A stretch of DNA of 64,000 bases from assembly GCF_024519285.1 (NCBI RefSeq), contig NZ_JAMZCY010000001.1:930001-994000 (forward strand), written 5' to 3'. A program made the position numbers and the translations under genes. A model generated the notes under the pieces. That model was not told the DNA's origin, did no database searches, and saw nothing but the letters and a program-made list of their open reading frames with translations. Source of the stretch: Cohnella sp. WQ 127256. GTDB taxonomy: Bacteria > Bacillota > Bacilli > Paenibacillales > Paenibacillaceae. Within the stretch, counting starts at the first letter, position 1. Each line of letters opens with the position of its first letter. Below are positions 17,380 to 28,027 of the stretch, piece after piece.

Positions 17380-17396
17380 GAGGAGGATTAACCAAC

Positions 17397-17999
17397 ATGG
17401 AAGCATTTGTTAAGTTAAATGGACTTGTCGCCCCGGTTGACCGGGTTAACGTAGATACGGACGCAATCATTCCTAAACAATTTTTGAAAAGAATCGAGAG
17501 AAGTGGATTCGGTCAGTTTCTATTCTTCGAATGGAGATGGGATGAGCAAGGAAACGTCATTCCTGAGTTCAATTTGAACAAACCACGTTATCAAGGCGCT
17601 TCCGTCTTGCTATCTCGTGCCAACTTTGGCTGTGGTTCTTCTCGTGAGCATGCTCCATGGGCGATTGGCGACTATGGCTTCCGCTGCATTATCGCTCCAT
17701 CTTTTGCAGATATTTTTTACAACAACTGCTTTAAAAACAGCATCCTACCTATTAAATTAAGTGAAGAGCAAGTGGATGATTTGTTTAAGCGTACCGAAGC
17801 TAAAGAAGGCTACACCCTGAATGTTGATCTTGAAAACAAGGTGATCACAGACGGAGAAGGCCTGCACATTCCGTTTGACTTAGACGAGCATCGCCGTCAA
17901 TTTTTACTTCAAGGTTTAGATGATATTGGTCTAACGCTTCAGCATGAAGCATCGATTACAGCATTCGAAGCGAAACGTGCTGCAAATGCTTCTGCATAA
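17397..17999 (+). CDS. leuD: 3-isopropylmalate dehydratase, small subunit
   Basis: 200 residues; swivelling domain that completes the LeuCD active site. [16 protein letters not shown] near the start and [18 protein letters not shown] in the middle are diagnostic. ATG at 17397 follows AGGAGG; the longer frame to 17349 lies in the leuC coding end and is rejected. Confidence 0.95.
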   Translation: MEAFVKLNGLVAPVDRVNVDTDAIIPKQFLKRIERSGFGQFLFFEWRWDEQGNVIPEFNLNKPRYQGASVLLSRANFGCGSSREHAPWAIGDYGFRCIIAPSFADIFYNNCFKNSILPIKLSEEQVDDLFKRTEAKEGYTLNVDLENKVITDGEGLHIPFDLDEHRRQFLLQGLDDIGLTLQHEASITAFEAKRAANASA

Positions 18000-18039
18000 C
18001 CTTGATATACCCTTTGTGTAGCTGTTTATGCAGCTAGGA

Positions 18040-18090
18040 AGACCCTTTGTACCCGATTCGGCAAATTTCGGGACGAAGGGTCTTTTTTTC
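18040..18090 (+). terminator. Terminator after leuCD
   Basis: Stem AGACCCTTTGT...CCC pairs with GGG...CGAAGGGTCT (right arm about 18070-18082), followed by a run of seven T. Confidence 0.85.
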
Positions 18091-18202
18091 CTTACATACG
18101 CAACTTTTCCTCGTTTTTTACGTCTAATGATTTGTGAATAGGCAGTCGTCTACTACATAATTTGACAGCGTTCACAAATTTATTTTTACATCGAGGTGAA
18201 GC

Positions 18203-19717
18203 ATGAAGAAGTGGTTGCTCTTGTTGTCCGTCGTTGCGTGCATGTTTTCAGTCCTAACTTGCATGCTGTTCCTGAATGCGGATATCGCTAGCGCCGCCAA
18301 AACAGAAGTTCAAACCCCTAGACTAGTCGTGGATGGCCATGTTTTACAGCCTAAAGTTCCACCGGTCATCATTAAGAGCACGACGATGATCCCTGTACGG
18401 ATCGCGGCTGAGAATTTGGGCTACAAGGTTGATTACAACAACAAACAAAAACAGGTCACTGTATCGAAAGGTACGAAGCAGCTTGTCATGACTTTGGACA
18501 AGTCTACTGCGTATCTCGATAAAGAGCCTTTGCAGATGGTCTTGCCCCCTATGGAAAAATCCAGTACTACTCTTGTACCCTTAAGATTCCTAAGTGACGC
18601 ATTTGGCGTTCAAGTGGTCTGGGATAACAAAAGTAAATCTGCATTTCTCTTCTCTAACAGTGACACTGACAGTAAACCAACAGAACCTTCAAAGCCACCA
18701 ACTGGTGGAGATGATATTGGTATTGTCGATGGTACGGATAATACTGATGGTGGAGGTACGGGCTCTGTCCCTCCTACGGATAACACCGAGGTGCCACTTC
18801 CGCCTGTTAATCCAGTGGTGACAGGAAATCTATATGAAGTGAATTATAGTATGGACACCGTTGTTATCAGGTATGAAGGAACGATTGCTCCCAAAGTATT
18901 TAAGCTGAATAGTCCTAATCGGATTGTCGTTGATTTCCCTAATACTCAGTACAGAAGCAATTTCTTTCCTGCTATTGATTTCACGAGCGTAAATGAAGGT
19001 AAACTTCTTGTTTCTGAGAATGCTGCTTTGACATCCATCCGTTATTCGATGTTTGGAGAAGCCTTGAACAAAGCACCACGGTTTGTGTTAGACCTGAATC
19101 AGCCTTGGGATTACGAGGTTGTTGATGACGCTACTGTCGGAGAACTTAGAATATTATTGAAGCAGCCCCTACCTGATAAATCTTTGTTCACTGTCGTTCT
19201 TGACGCAGGTCATGGAGGTAGTGATCCGGGAGCGGTCAGCATCACTAAGAAGGCTGAGAAAGTCTTTAATCTATCAGTGATTCTGAAGGTAAGAGATTTA
19301 CTAGCAGGGGACGAGCGTCTCAAGCTTGTGCTTACCCGTGAAGATGATTCTTTTCCAACTCTAGCAGACCGATATAAGCTAGCAAATGCTATTCAGGCAG
19401 ATCTATTCGTATCTGTTCATGCTAACAGCTATAATCCTGACACGAATGGTACAGAAACCTACTATTCCAGAGATGATAGCAAAGCATTTGCTGACTTGAT
19501 GCACTCCGTATTCGCACCATCTACTGGGCTCAAGGATAACGGTGTTCGTAAGAAGAGTCTTGCAGTTACGAGGGAAACTGTCATGCCAGCGATATTACTA
19601 GAAGCAGGTTATCTATCTAGTAAAATCGATGAACCGCAGCTATGGACGGAAGATTTCCAGAATCGAGTTGCACAAGCTATCGCAACGGGTATTAAGCTTC
19701 AGTTGAAATTATATTAA
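18203..19717 (+). CDS. N-acetylmuramoyl-L-alanine amidase with stalk and AMIN domains
   Basis: 504-residue exported cell-wall hydrolase. Signal peptide at 1-32; copper-amine-oxidase-like stalk domain about 35-150 (two IPVRIAAENLG / VPLRFLSDAFG motifs); Pro/Thr/Gly linker; AMIN domain about 215-320; Amidase_3 catalytic domain 330-504 with zinc and catalytic residues H337 (DAGHGG), E352, H406 (SVHANS) and E467 (LLEAGYLS). It cleaves the amide between muramic acid and the stem peptide. A TTGACA at 18162-18167 may be its -35 box. It precedes an SLH protein gene by 70 bp, so both may serve the envelope. Confidence 0.9.
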   Translation: MKKWLLLLSVVACMFSVLTCMLFLNADIASAAKTEVQTPRLVVDGHVLQPKVPPVIIKSTTMIPVRIAAENLGYKVDYNNKQKQVTVSKGTKQLVMTLDKSTAYLDKEPLQMVLPPMEKSSTTLVPLRFLSDAFGVQVVWDNKSKSAFLFSNSDTDSKPTEPSKPPTGGDDIGIVDGTDNTDGGGTGSVPPTDNTEVPLPPVNPVVTGNLYEVNYSMDTVVIRYEGTIAPKVFKLNSPNRIVVDFPNTQYRSNFFPAIDFTSVNEGKLLVSENAALTSIRYSMFGEALNKAPRFVLDLNQPWDYEVVDDATVGELRILLKQPLPDKSLFTVVLDAGHGGSDPGAVSITKKAEKVFNLSVILKVRDLLAGDERLKLVLTREDDSFPTLADRYKLANAIQADLFVSVHANSYNPDTNGTETYYSRDDSKAFADLMHSVFAPSTGLKDNGVRKKSLAVTRETVMPAILLEAGYLSSKIDEPQLWTEDFQNRVAQAIATGIKLQLKLY

Positions 19718-19786
19718 GAAGTTATAGTAAACCATCCGGCCCTCTTTATGGGGGTCGGTATATGTGTATATTGGGGAGGGGACCAT

Positions 19787-22528
19787 ATGTCGATGAATAA
19801 AAGTTCAAAAGTATTAACAGGGATATTGGTAGCATCGATGATTGGGACAGTTGGAACATGGACATCGTCCACAGCGTCTGCGGCTTCACCTTTTAGAGAT
19901 GTTAAGACGAATTATTGGGCAGAGAAGCATATTACAAAGCTTGCTTTGCAAGGGATCTTAAAGGGTGGTACTGGAGCTTCAGCGGGAACATTTAGCCCAG
20001 GCAACGCCATTACACGTCAAGAAGCAGTCATTATTGCCATTCGATTCATGGGTATTGAAGATGAAGTGATGCCTTCGAATGTCCTTGTATTTCCAAGTGA
20101 CTTGGTCATTAAAGAAGATTATAAGCCATACATAAAGTTAGCTACGCAGAAAAAGATATTGAACCTCGAGGAAGAACAATTGTTAGTTGCAAGTGAAAAG
20201 GGCAAGGAGTGGGGAAGCAGCCCTGCGACTCGGGAATGGATGACTCGTCTACTTGTTCGCGCGATAGGTAAAGATGCAGAAGCTAAGCTAGCTGCTTCGC
20301 AAGCAACCACATTTGGTGATGATGCACAGATCAAATCCCAATATAAAGGCTACGTAAATGTAGCACTATCCTCCTCATTGGTAACCGGTGTATCAGCGAC
20401 TAAGTTTGACCCTTCTGCAACTGTTACACGTGAGATGGCTTCCACACTATTTAGCCGTGCTGAGTCCTATATGACTGGGGTTGCTTATTCGGGTCAAGTA
20501 AAAGGTGCACTCATAGCCATCGATGCTAATAAACTGACTGTCCTTCATTCGGATGGCGTACAGAAAGAATATAACTTATCGCCAACTGCTGCGATTTACG
20601 CCTATCAGTCTGAGCTAGCTTCATCAGTTGCTAGTTTGAAGCAGTATGGTGAAGTTCTTATGATTAGCAATACCGATGGAACTATTGGTTACGTAGAGCA
20701 AACAAGTGATACTGCTAAAGTGAATAACTATGAAGGTACGTTAACTAGTGTAGTGGAAGCAGAGCAGAAAATAACAGTCCAAGTCGGTGCGGAAAGCAAG
20801 ACGTTCTATTATGATGCTCTGAAGCTGCCTACGATCAAAGATGCTAGCGGGCAAACATTAACGATAGCCAATCTTCCGGTTAACGTTCCTGTGAAGCTGA
20901 GTGTTGATGCATTTAGACCTGATGGCAAAGTACTGTCCCTCACAGTAAACCAGGTTGTCGTCAACAAAACGGGTGCAGGCACGATCGAGGCATGGACGCC
21001 TACGACTTTGTCACTTCAAGTTAAAGATGCAGCAGGCAAATCGGAAACTTATTCGGTATCCGATAAGCTCACGATTAAACAAAACGATGTGATTTTAACT
21101 CAAGATCAGCTTTTGGTTGGTGATGTCATCTCCTATGAAATTAAAAATGGAGTCTTAGTAAGCATGATTATTACGAAGAAGGTCATTCCTCCGATTAACG
21201 GTGTGCTTAGCTTAGTTGACAAAGTAGGGAAAACGATTCAATATACGACGGGCAACAACGAATTAGGCGCCAAATATATGGCCGATAACGTTGTCGTGAA
21301 GATCGAAGGACTAGCAGATGTGTCTCTGGATGATATTTTCAAAGGAGATTCCGTATCCTTAACGCTTAACGAAAGCGGGAAAGTTTCAGTCATTACTGTT
21401 CAGGGCAGATCAGTGAACTTCCTTACGGGTGTGACTGTTTTCTCTGCTGGGATGACGGACGATATTCTAATCGTAACGGATACAGCAGGCAAAAAGGTTC
21501 CGTTAATCATTAACGAGTCCACAAGGTTTGATTTGAATGGCGCGAAGATTACTAAGGTAGAAGCCGCTCAATATGTAATCAAAGGCAAAAAAATCAATGT
21601 TGGGTATACAGGATCCAATGTCGCTTATATTTCCATCGTATCTCAATACACAGGAACTGTGCTTGAGAATAATACGACGGCAAGAACATTGAAATTGGCT
21701 TTGGATGTTTCTAATTCCATCACACTTCCGTATAGTACGTATGCGCCTGCAGTTGATATCTATGGGCAGAATGGTGCATCGTATTTAGACATTCGTGTTG
21801 GGGATCGTGTTACAGCGATTATGGATCCGAATAAGCAAGAGCAAATCATCGTTGTTAATGTTCAGAAAACGCTCCAACTTGAACTCGTATCCGTAGATCT
21901 AGCGCAATACAAATTGCGTGCCAAACGTGCGGATGGCTATGTAGATGAATGGAGCATGAATACTTATTCTTCCCCAGTTGCTCTACAGGATGAGAACGGG
22001 ACATCGATCAGCTTAAACTCGCTTAATCAAACAACGAACAATACCGTTCTTAATGTAACATTCAAAGGAAAAACACCGACAATAATCAAAGTTATTCCTA
22101 CGACTTACGGAAGAGTTTCGTCTATTAATGCGTCCAACTCCTCGATTGATATCGTAACCGGAACTGGTGCTGTCGTGACGAAAACTTTCCTCACACCTCC
22201 GATTGTCGTTCGTGACAATGTTACATTGGGCTCGCTATCATCACTTAAGGCAGATGATCGCGTTGAAGTCCGTAGGGATGAGAATGATCGTGTAATCATT
22301 CAGATTATTCCAGCATTAACGAAAACCGTTCAGTACACGGATAGCGTTAAGAAAACATTGAACGTATTTAAATCATCGATCAATGATACTACGCCTAATT
22401 CGTTTACACTCGATTCTCAAGTTTATATTCATCAAGGGATAACGACATTAACGTTGTCCAACTTAAAGACAGATGACGTAGTCACTTTGTACGTCCTCCG
22501 TGGCAAGCTTATTGAAATTGTTAAGTAA
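19787..22528 (+). CDS. S-layer homology (SLH) domain surface protein
   Basis: 913 residues from ATG 19787, which follows GGGGAGGGG. Signal peptide ends near the ASAAS site. Three SLH modules follow (FRDVKTNYWAEKHI; FPSDLVIKEDYKPYI; FGDDAQIKSQYKGYV with a final TREMASTLF), which anchor the protein to pyruvylated secondary wall polymer. The remaining roughly 700 residues are beta-rich with recurring short units of the type K-x-x-TV/I-x-G plus 'V-x-L-x-V-(D/N)' strands, lack Cys, and look like a structural surface array. No enzyme motif was seen. Confidence 0.88.
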   Translation: MSMNKSSKVLTGILVASMIGTVGTWTSSTASAASPFRDVKTNYWAEKHITKLALQGILKGGTGASAGTFSPGNAITRQEAVIIAIRFMGIEDEVMPSNVLVFPSDLVIKEDYKPYIKLATQKKILNLEEEQLLVASEKGKEWGSSPATREWMTRLLVRAIGKDAEAKLAASQATTFGDDAQIKSQYKGYVNVALSSSLVTGVSATKFDPSATVTREMASTLFSRAESYMTGVAYSGQVKGALIAIDANKLTVLHSDGVQKEYNLSPTAAIYAYQSELASSVASLKQYGEVLMISNTDGTIGYVEQTSDTAKVNNYEGTLTSVVEAEQKITVQVGAESKTFYYDALKLPTIKDASGQTLTIANLPVNVPVKLSVDAFRPDGKVLSLTVNQVVVNKTGAGTIEAWTPTTLSLQVKDAAGKSETYSVSDKLTIKQNDVILTQDQLLVGDVISYEIKNGVLVSMIITKKVIPPINGVLSLVDKVGKTIQYTTGNNELGAKYMADNVVVKIEGLADVSLDDIFKGDSVSLTLNESGKVSVITVQGRSVNFLTGVTVFSAGMTDDILIVTDTAGKKVPLIINESTRFDLNGAKITKVEAAQYVIKGKKINVGYTGSNVAYISIVSQYTGTVLENNTTARTLKLALDVSNSITLPYSTYAPAVDIYGQNGASYLDIRVGDRVTAIMDPNKQEQIIVVNVQKTLQLELVSVDLAQYKLRAKRADGYVDEWSMNTYSSPVALQDENGTSISLNSLNQTTNNTVLNVTFKGKTPTIIKVIPTTYGRVSSINASNSSIDIVTGTGAVVTKTFLTPPIVVRDNVTLGSLSSLKADDRVEVRRDENDRVIIQIIPALTKTVQYTDSVKKTLNVFKSSINDTTPNSFTLDSQVYIHQGITTLTLSNLKTDDVVTLYVLRGKLIEIVK

Positions 22529-22547
22529 ATTAGAGTAGGCATAAGAG

Positions 22548-22581
22548 CAGCACCCTAGTCATTGGACTGGGGTGCTGTTTT
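22548..22581 (+). terminator. Terminator after SLH gene
   Basis: CAGCACCCTAGTC (22548-22560) pairs with GACTGGGGTGCTG (22565-22577), one mismatch, followed by TTTT. Confidence 0.8.
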
Positions 22582-22601
22582 ATGGTGGAATCAAGCCCTA
22601 G

Positions 22602-23231
22602 CTATAAACTAAAAGGCGTATAACCTTGATCGTGCAGTGCCTCGGCGATAACTTGATATCCACGCGCATTCGGATGAAGATGATCGATCCATAAGAGCGC
22701 GCGCTCTCTTCCTTTAAAGGAGTTAAAAATATTTGCGACCTTCATATTCCCATCCTCGAAGCTCTCGAGATGCTGATTAAACCGTTTGACCCAGTAATCC
22801 GATTCCGGTAAGGAGGGAGATGGATTATATAGATCGACAGCTCTTATTAGATAGGGATTGCGGCCGGATTTTAATTGTCTAATCGTCGATAGAATACCAG
22901 CGAAATTATGCTTACAATTCACAAGTGCTTGTCTGAAGGGTTCGTCGTTCTGCTGAACGGCAAAAGCTTTGGCAGCATCAACGAGATCGTTGCCACCAAC
23001 CGTTAAGGTAATAATATCTGCATGCTGTAGAATATCCCTTACCTTATTATCGCTACGGATGACAGTTAGAATATAGGCTGATCTTGCTCCTGGAAATCCA
23101 ATTTTGTCGTAGGTAACTGGCTGCTGAATGGCTTCTTGAATGTACCGACCATATTTCGGAACAAATCCGCCACCAAACAGATCTCCCACACCTGCGGTCA
23201 GAGAGTCTCCAATTGCAGCATAACGAATCAC
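22602..23231 (-). CDS. SGNH/GDSL-family hydrolase
   Basis: 209 residues from GTG 23231, which has GGTGGAG 8 nt upstream; a TTG-type start at 23276 would add an unrelated head. Block I AAIGDSLTAGVG carries the nucleophilic Ser, block III is VGGNDL, and the C-terminal DHLHPNARGY gives the Asp-His pair. A lipase/esterase or acyl-sugar deacetylase role is possible. No signal peptide, so cytosolic. A second SGNH protein lies at 31895. Confidence 0.8.
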   Translation of the reverse strand: MIRYAAIGDSLTAGVGDLFGGGFVPKYGRYIQEAIQQPVTYDKIGFPGARSAYILTVIRSDNKVRDILQHADIITLTVGGNDLVDAAKAFAVQQNDEPFRQALVNCKHNFAGILSTIRQLKSGRNPYLIRAVDLYNPSPSLPESDYWVKRFNQHLESFEDGNMKVANIFNSFKGRERALLWIDHLHPNARGYQVIAEALHDQGYTPFSL

Positions 23232-23369
23232 TATCGCATCTCCACCTTTCCGTGGACTTATTTCTATTGTCAACATATGATTTCAATAAGCTTTCAGTGC
23301 CGCACATATTGCCGCAAAATCAAACTTCCGGTAAACTTGTAATGAATTTCGGAAAATGAAGGAGCGCCT

Positions 23370-24038
23370 ATGAACGCTGTAACGATAAGGCACGTGTTGG
23401 ACACGATGGCTGAGATGTTTCCCGATGCTCATTGTGAGCTTAATCACCGCAATCCGTTTGAGTTGACGATAGCAGTCCTGCTCTCCGCGCAATGCACGGA
23501 TGAAACAGTCAATAAAGTGACTGTTTCATTATTCGATAAATACCGCACACCTCAAGATTATTTGAACGTTCCCTTAGAGGAACTGCAAAATGATATTCGC
23601 AGAATTGGCCTCTTTCGCAATAAGGCGGCGAATATTCAAAAGCTATGTACACTTGTCATTGATAAGTTTGGCGGTGAAATTCCCCGTAAGCACGAGCAAT
23701 TGATAGAGCTACCTGGAGTCGGAAGGAAGACGGCTAACGTCGTTATGTCTAATGCCTTCGATGTACCCGCGATCGCAGTGGATACCCATGTCGAACGTGT
23801 CTCGAAGCGGCTTGGTATTGCTAAAGCTGACGATTCCGTTCTTGAAGTTGAGAAGAAGCTCATGCGCAAGGTTCCACGTGAGGAGTGGACGATTACTCAC
23901 CATCGTCTTATTTTTTTTGGAAGATACCATTGTAAAGCCCAAAACCCTAAATGTGATGTGTGTCCCATACTAGAGCATTGTAAGGAAGGTAAAGCTCGTA
24001 TGAAGGCAGCCTTAAAGAAAAGGAGCGTTACCTCGTGA
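23370..24038 (+). CDS. nth: Endonuclease III (base-excision glycosylase/lyase)
   Basis: 222 residues. Removes oxidised pyrimidines and cleaves the abasic site. Helix-hairpin-helix ELPGVGRKTANVV with catalytic K120, catalytic D138 (VDTHV), and the C-terminal [4Fe-4S] ligands C188-x6-C195-x2-C198-x5-C204. Its stop overlaps the next GTG start as GTGA, so the dynamin gene is translationally coupled. Confidence 0.95.
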   Translation: MNAVTIRHVLDTMAEMFPDAHCELNHRNPFELTIAVLLSAQCTDETVNKVTVSLFDKYRTPQDYLNVPLEELQNDIRRIGLFRNKAANIQKLCTLVIDKFGGEIPRKHEQLIELPGVGRKTANVVMSNAFDVPAIAVDTHVERVSKRLGIAKADDSVLEVEKKLMRKVPREEWTITHHRLIFFGRYHCKAQNPKCDVCPILEHCKEGKARMKAALKKRSVTS

Positions 24039-27000
24039 GTCCAATTGACGTTAGTGCTCCAATGATGAAAGATCAGCAAGCATCCGATATCCCTTTATTT
24101 CTTAATTCCTTAGAACAGATGAGCTTGCGTGTGGCAGCCCATCAGGATTCCCTGCAAGGGGAGAAGTTCAGAGAGCTGTCCGAGAAGCTTCGAATCGGTC
24201 GATTGACAGTCGCATTCTGTGGTCATTTCTCTGCGGGGAAATCAACGCTAGTCAACACACTATGTGGAGCTTCTTTGCTCCCGGCTTCTCCTATTCCGAC
24301 TAGTGCTAATGTTGTAACTGTTGTGAATGGCGAACCTTCAGCGGAAACGATATTCAGAGATGCGGAAGGTACGGTATTTCCAGCGCGCCAAATTCCGGTG
24401 GAGCAGCTACATGATTTTGCCGTAGACGGCGAGGGCGTAACCTCTATTCAGGTATCCTATCCGATACCGTTGCTTGGCGACCGGATGGCCATTGTAGATA
24501 CCCCTGGAGTGGACTCGACAGATGGGGCTCACCGTGCTGCAACGGAGTCTGCGCTTCATCTGGCGGATGTGGTTTTCTATGTCACGGACTATAATCATGT
24601 TCAATCTGAGGTGAACTTCCGATTCTTGCGTAGCATGGCGAGATGGGGCAAGCCAACGTACTTAATTGTTAATCAAGTGGATAAGCACCGTGAGGAGCAA
24701 ATTGCTTTTACAGAATTCCGTGACAGCCTAGGGCAAGCTCTTCGCAATTGGGATATTGAGCCAGCGGCTACGTTATTCTTATCGCTTAGAGATCCGAGCC
24801 ATCCCCTATCTCAGTGGGAGCAGCTGCTACAGCTCATTAGAGATCTTCAACCTTTGGCTGAACCCTTAATGCTGCGAAGTGCAGAACGTTCTGCACATCA
24901 TCTCGCAGAGCAGTACAAGGATACCCTACATCAGCGCAACGAGGATAAGAGAGAGTTGCTAGCTAATAAACTAGGTGAAGACGGCGAAGCGGATCAACGG
25001 CTGGCTTTGAGAAGCTCACTTGAGCAGAAACTGTCAGAAATCGAATCGACTGGAGATAGGCGCAGACAGCGAGTCAGAACTGAATTGGATAAGCTGCTCA
25101 ATAATGCGAATCTGACGCCAGCGGAAACTCGTGAGAAAGCAAGAGAAGTGCTTGTGGCTATGCAACCGGGATATAAGTCGGGTTGGCTGGCTAGCGCGGC
25201 TAAAACGGATGCAGAGAAGCTAGCGCGGTTAGGGCGGCTTGAGGATGACTTCAACCGTCAAGTATCGGCACACGTCACAGGGCATTTGAAGGAGATATTG
25301 CGTAAAGAAGCTGAGGGCTCTGGTTTGGATGGCGAGCACTTAGAGTTAATCTTATCGGCATGCTTCAAGCCTATTACGTCGGATTGGCTTAAGGATCAAG
25401 TAAAAACAGGTGCGGGTGCAGATGGTCAAGTGACTTTGCATTATTCAGCTGAAATAAGCGCTGAGCTGAAATCGAACTATCGTAAAGCTGCACTCCAGTG
25501 GGTTGATGAAACTCAGCTTAGATTCCAACCGGAACTAGATACACAATTGCAGGCTCTGCAACATCAATTAGCAGCGCTATCCGTGAAGGATGAAGCGGCT
25601 AGAGCGATCGAACGGCTTGAGGAGGAGGAACGATCTGAAGAGTTAGAATTGCTCTCTTTATTGCCTGCTACGATAAGCCATTCGATGCTTGTATTGCCAT
25701 CTCCCGTTGCGGTATCTGATGAACGGATAAATAGCATAACGATCCGATCCCAAGAAGATCAATTGAAATCTTCTTTATCGTTAAAATCCCTAGAGCTACA
25801 ATCCACATTAGCAGGTATGACAGAATCGGATTCGTCTTCAGTGTCCGAAACGTCGCAGCAGTTAGAGCAGCTTGGTGCGCCACGTGGAGCTGCGGACATG
25901 CTGGAGCGCTCTGCGGCATTGCTGTCAACGGTACCCGCACTACGTAGCGTCGCTAACGGGCTACAAGCGAAAGCGGAGCGGTTTAAGAACAGAAGCTTCA
26001 CAATTGCTTTGTTCGGAGCTTTCAGCGCGGGTAAATCCTCCTTTGCGAACGCTCTTGTTGGGAAGTCTGTATTACCGGTGTCTCCTAATCCAACAACAGC
26101 TACGATAAACCGGATTGTCGCTCCGACAGGCGAATATGAAGATGGAACCGCGCTCGTCACGATGAAGTCTGCAGATGACTTCTGTGAAGATATCCGTCAT
26201 TCGCTGAAGCGAATCGGTGTTAGCAAGGAGAAGATAACGGACGTTGGAAATGATATCCCTCGGTTACTTGCCCTTAAAGATCCTATTTCCGCTAGTGAGC
26301 TTCATCCCCGTGGTCGTCCGCATTTAGCCTTCCTGTCGGCTGCGACTAAGGGCTGGGACTTCTATGGCCAATTGCTTGGTCAGAAGCTTAAGGTGGAAGA
26401 GGAGGAGTATCGTCGGTTCGCAGCAGAAGAGCAAGCGTCCTGCTTTGTGGCGGAAATTGACTTATTCGTAGATTCTCCAATTACACGGAGCGGTGCCGTA
26501 CTTGTGGATACTCCGGGGGCTGACTCTATTAACGCGCGTCATACCGGTGTCGCCTTCCAATATATTAAAAATGCGGACGCGGTCTTGTTCGTGACCTATT
26601 ACAATCACGCGTTTACAGAGGCAGATCGGGAGTTCTTGAATCAGCTGGGTAGTGTGAAGGATGTATTCGAGCTCGATAAAATGTTCTTCATCATTAATGC
26701 TGCGGATCTTGCATCATCGGAAAGCGAATTGGATGGGGTACGTACCCATGTGGGAGATCAACTCCTTAAGCATGGTATTCGTAAGCCTAGGTTGTTCGCG
26801 GTTTCTAGCTTGAACGGTTTACAGGCGAAGCAAGCCAATAGCTTGGAATCACTTCGGTCATCCGGTGTTGCAGCCTTTGAAGGGGCCTTCCGTACGTTCT
26901 CTGAGGAGGAGCTCGGCGGATTGGCGCTTGCCTCGGCGAACAAGGAATTGGATCGCGTAGAGAAGCTGCTGGAAAGCTGGCTACAGTCGGCTAATGCAGA

Positions 27001-27769
27001 TGCAGCTACGAGAGAGTTGAAAGCACAACGTCTAAGGGAACAAGCGCAGCGATGGAGCAATGAAGGCTCAGACAACGTTCCAGCGGCGACAGTCCAGCCA
27101 CTGCATCAAGAAATTAGTGAGCAGCTGTACCATTTACGCCAAAGGCTTAATTTCAGGTTTAAGGAGCATTTTCAATCTGCGTTCCATTCTTCAGTGCTTC
27201 AGGACGATGGACGGGATCTGAAGAAGCTGCTGCAAGCTTGCGGAGAGGACCTTAAGCGTTCTCTCCATGAGGATCTCCTTCAAGAGCTTCGCGCAGCAGG
27301 CTTGCGCTTGGAAGGCACGATTCACACGATGGCGCAGAAGGCACTTAACGCGTTATCAGGATTATCAGAGATGGAGCAGGAAGGCTTCACGCCGGAGTCG
27401 ATCGACAGAGTGTTGTTGGAGCTACCTTTACCTGAGGTGTTCGCTAATGGCCCTGCCATCGAGACAAGGCAGCTATGGAGCATGTTCCGTTCTCCGAAGC
27501 ATTTCTTCGAGAAGGAAGGCGCGGCATCCCTGCGAGAGGTTCTGAGCGAGCTTCTCTTCGGAACAATGGATACCGAGCTGGAACGGTTAAGACAGCAATG
27601 GGATTCCATTGGCGAGGCCACACTCCAGAATACGGTGCAATCAGCAGCCCATCAATGGTCCGAACAATTAGCCTCCTTCGCGTTAAGTATGAGTCAAACT
27701 CTTCTTGAGCCAGGCGAGGAACGGTTGTTGTCGAATTTACAAGAACAATGGCGAATAATAAGGCAATAA
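24035..27769 (+). CDS. dynA: Tandem (double-headed) bacterial dynamin, DynA type
   Basis: 1244 residues with two complete dynamin halves. The first GTPase has a P-loop at 63-70 (GHFSAGKS), DTPG at 155-158 and NQVD at 213-216. The second begins near residue 660 (GAFSAGKS) with VDTPGADS near 823. Each GTPase is followed by long helical stalk segments. Bacillus DynA, a natural fusion of similar length, tethers and fuses membranes and protects against membrane damage. GTG start at 24035 with AAAGGAG. It is coupled to nth, followed by a terminator. Confidence 0.9.
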   Translation: MSPIDVSAPMMKDQQASDIPLFLNSLEQMSLRVAAHQDSLQGEKFRELSEKLRIGRLTVAFCGHFSAGKSTLVNTLCGASLLPASPIPTSANVVTVVNGEPSAETIFRDAEGTVFPARQIPVEQLHDFAVDGEGVTSIQVSYPIPLLGDRMAIVDTPGVDSTDGAHRAATESALHLADVVFYVTDYNHVQSEVNFRFLRSMARWGKPTYLIVNQVDKHREEQIAFTEFRDSLGQALRNWDIEPAATLFLSLRDPSHPLSQWEQLLQLIRDLQPLAEPLMLRSAERSAHHLAEQYKDTLHQRNEDKRELLANKLGEDGEADQRLALRSSLEQKLSEIESTGDRRRQRVRTELDKLLNNANLTPAETREKAREVLVAMQPGYKSGWLASAAKTDAEKLARLGRLEDDFNRQVSAHVTGHLKEILRKEAEGSGLDGEHLELILSACFKPITSDWLKDQVKTGAGADGQVTLHYSAEISAELKSNYRKAALQWVDETQLRFQPELDTQLQALQHQLAALSVKDEAARAIERLEEEERSEELELLSLLPATISHSMLVLPSPVAVSDERINSITIRSQEDQLKSSLSLKSLELQSTLAGMTESDSSSVSETSQQLEQLGAPRGAADMLERSAALLSTVPALRSVANGLQAKAERFKNRSFTIALFGAFSAGKSSFANALVGKSVLPVSPNPTTATINRIVAPTGEYEDGTALVTMKSADDFCEDIRHSLKRIGVSKEKITDVGNDIPRLLALKDPISASELHPRGRPHLAFLSAATKGWDFYGQLLGQKLKVEEEEYRRFAAEEQASCFVAEIDLFVDSPITRSGAVLVDTPGADSINARHTGVAFQYIKNADAVLFVTYYNHAFTEADREFLNQLGSVKDVFELDKMFFIINAADLASSESELDGVRTHVGDQLLKHGIRKPRLFAVSSLNGLQAKQANSLESLRSSGVAAFEGAFRTFSEEELGGLALASANKELDRVEKLLESWLQSANADAATRELKAQRLREQAQRWSNEGSDNVPAATVQPLHQEISEQLYHLRQRLNFRFKEHFQSAFHSSVLQDDGRDLKKLLQACGEDLKRSLHEDLLQELRAAGLRLEGTIHTMAQKALNALSGLSEMEQEGFTPESIDRVLLELPLPEVFANGPAIETRQLWSMFRSPKHFFEKEGAASLREVLSELLFGTMDTELERLRQQWDSIGEATLQNTVQSAAHQWSEQLASFALSMSQTLLEPGEERLLSNLQEQWRIIRQ

Positions 27770-27780
27770 TTCTCAAAATC

Positions 27781-27820
27781 AGCCTTCTTCCATCATCTTC
27801 GTGATGGAAGGAGGCTTTTG
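27781..27820 (+). terminator. Terminator after dynA
   Basis: GCCTTCTTCCATCA pairs with TGATGGAAGGAGGC around a 6-nt loop, followed by TTTTG. The rest of the interval to 28027 shows no gene. Confidence 0.7.
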
Positions 27821-28027
27821 CTTATAATGTCTTAATTTCCCTCCCATAAGCATATCAACTTGGGGATATCGGGTATGTAAATCGACGATTTAGGAGATAT
27901 ACGGTGCATGCGACGTACTCATGGCTCTAGCTTCCACATGAGGGTCAAATAGGAGCAAATTGCGTTGTTGCTGGGTGGATATGATTGCGCTAAACTGCCG
28001 TAGAAAGCAGAGAGGGGAGGACCATTT

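Noticed and set aside
18992-22528. CRISPR-like or DNA tandem repeats in the SLH gene
   Set aside because: Recurring motifs are only weak protein-level similarities; no repeated DNA unit with spacers is present.
24035-27769. Two separate dynamin genes joined by a sequencing error
   Set aside because: The frame is open throughout and natural double-headed dynamins of this length (DynA) are known in Bacillus.
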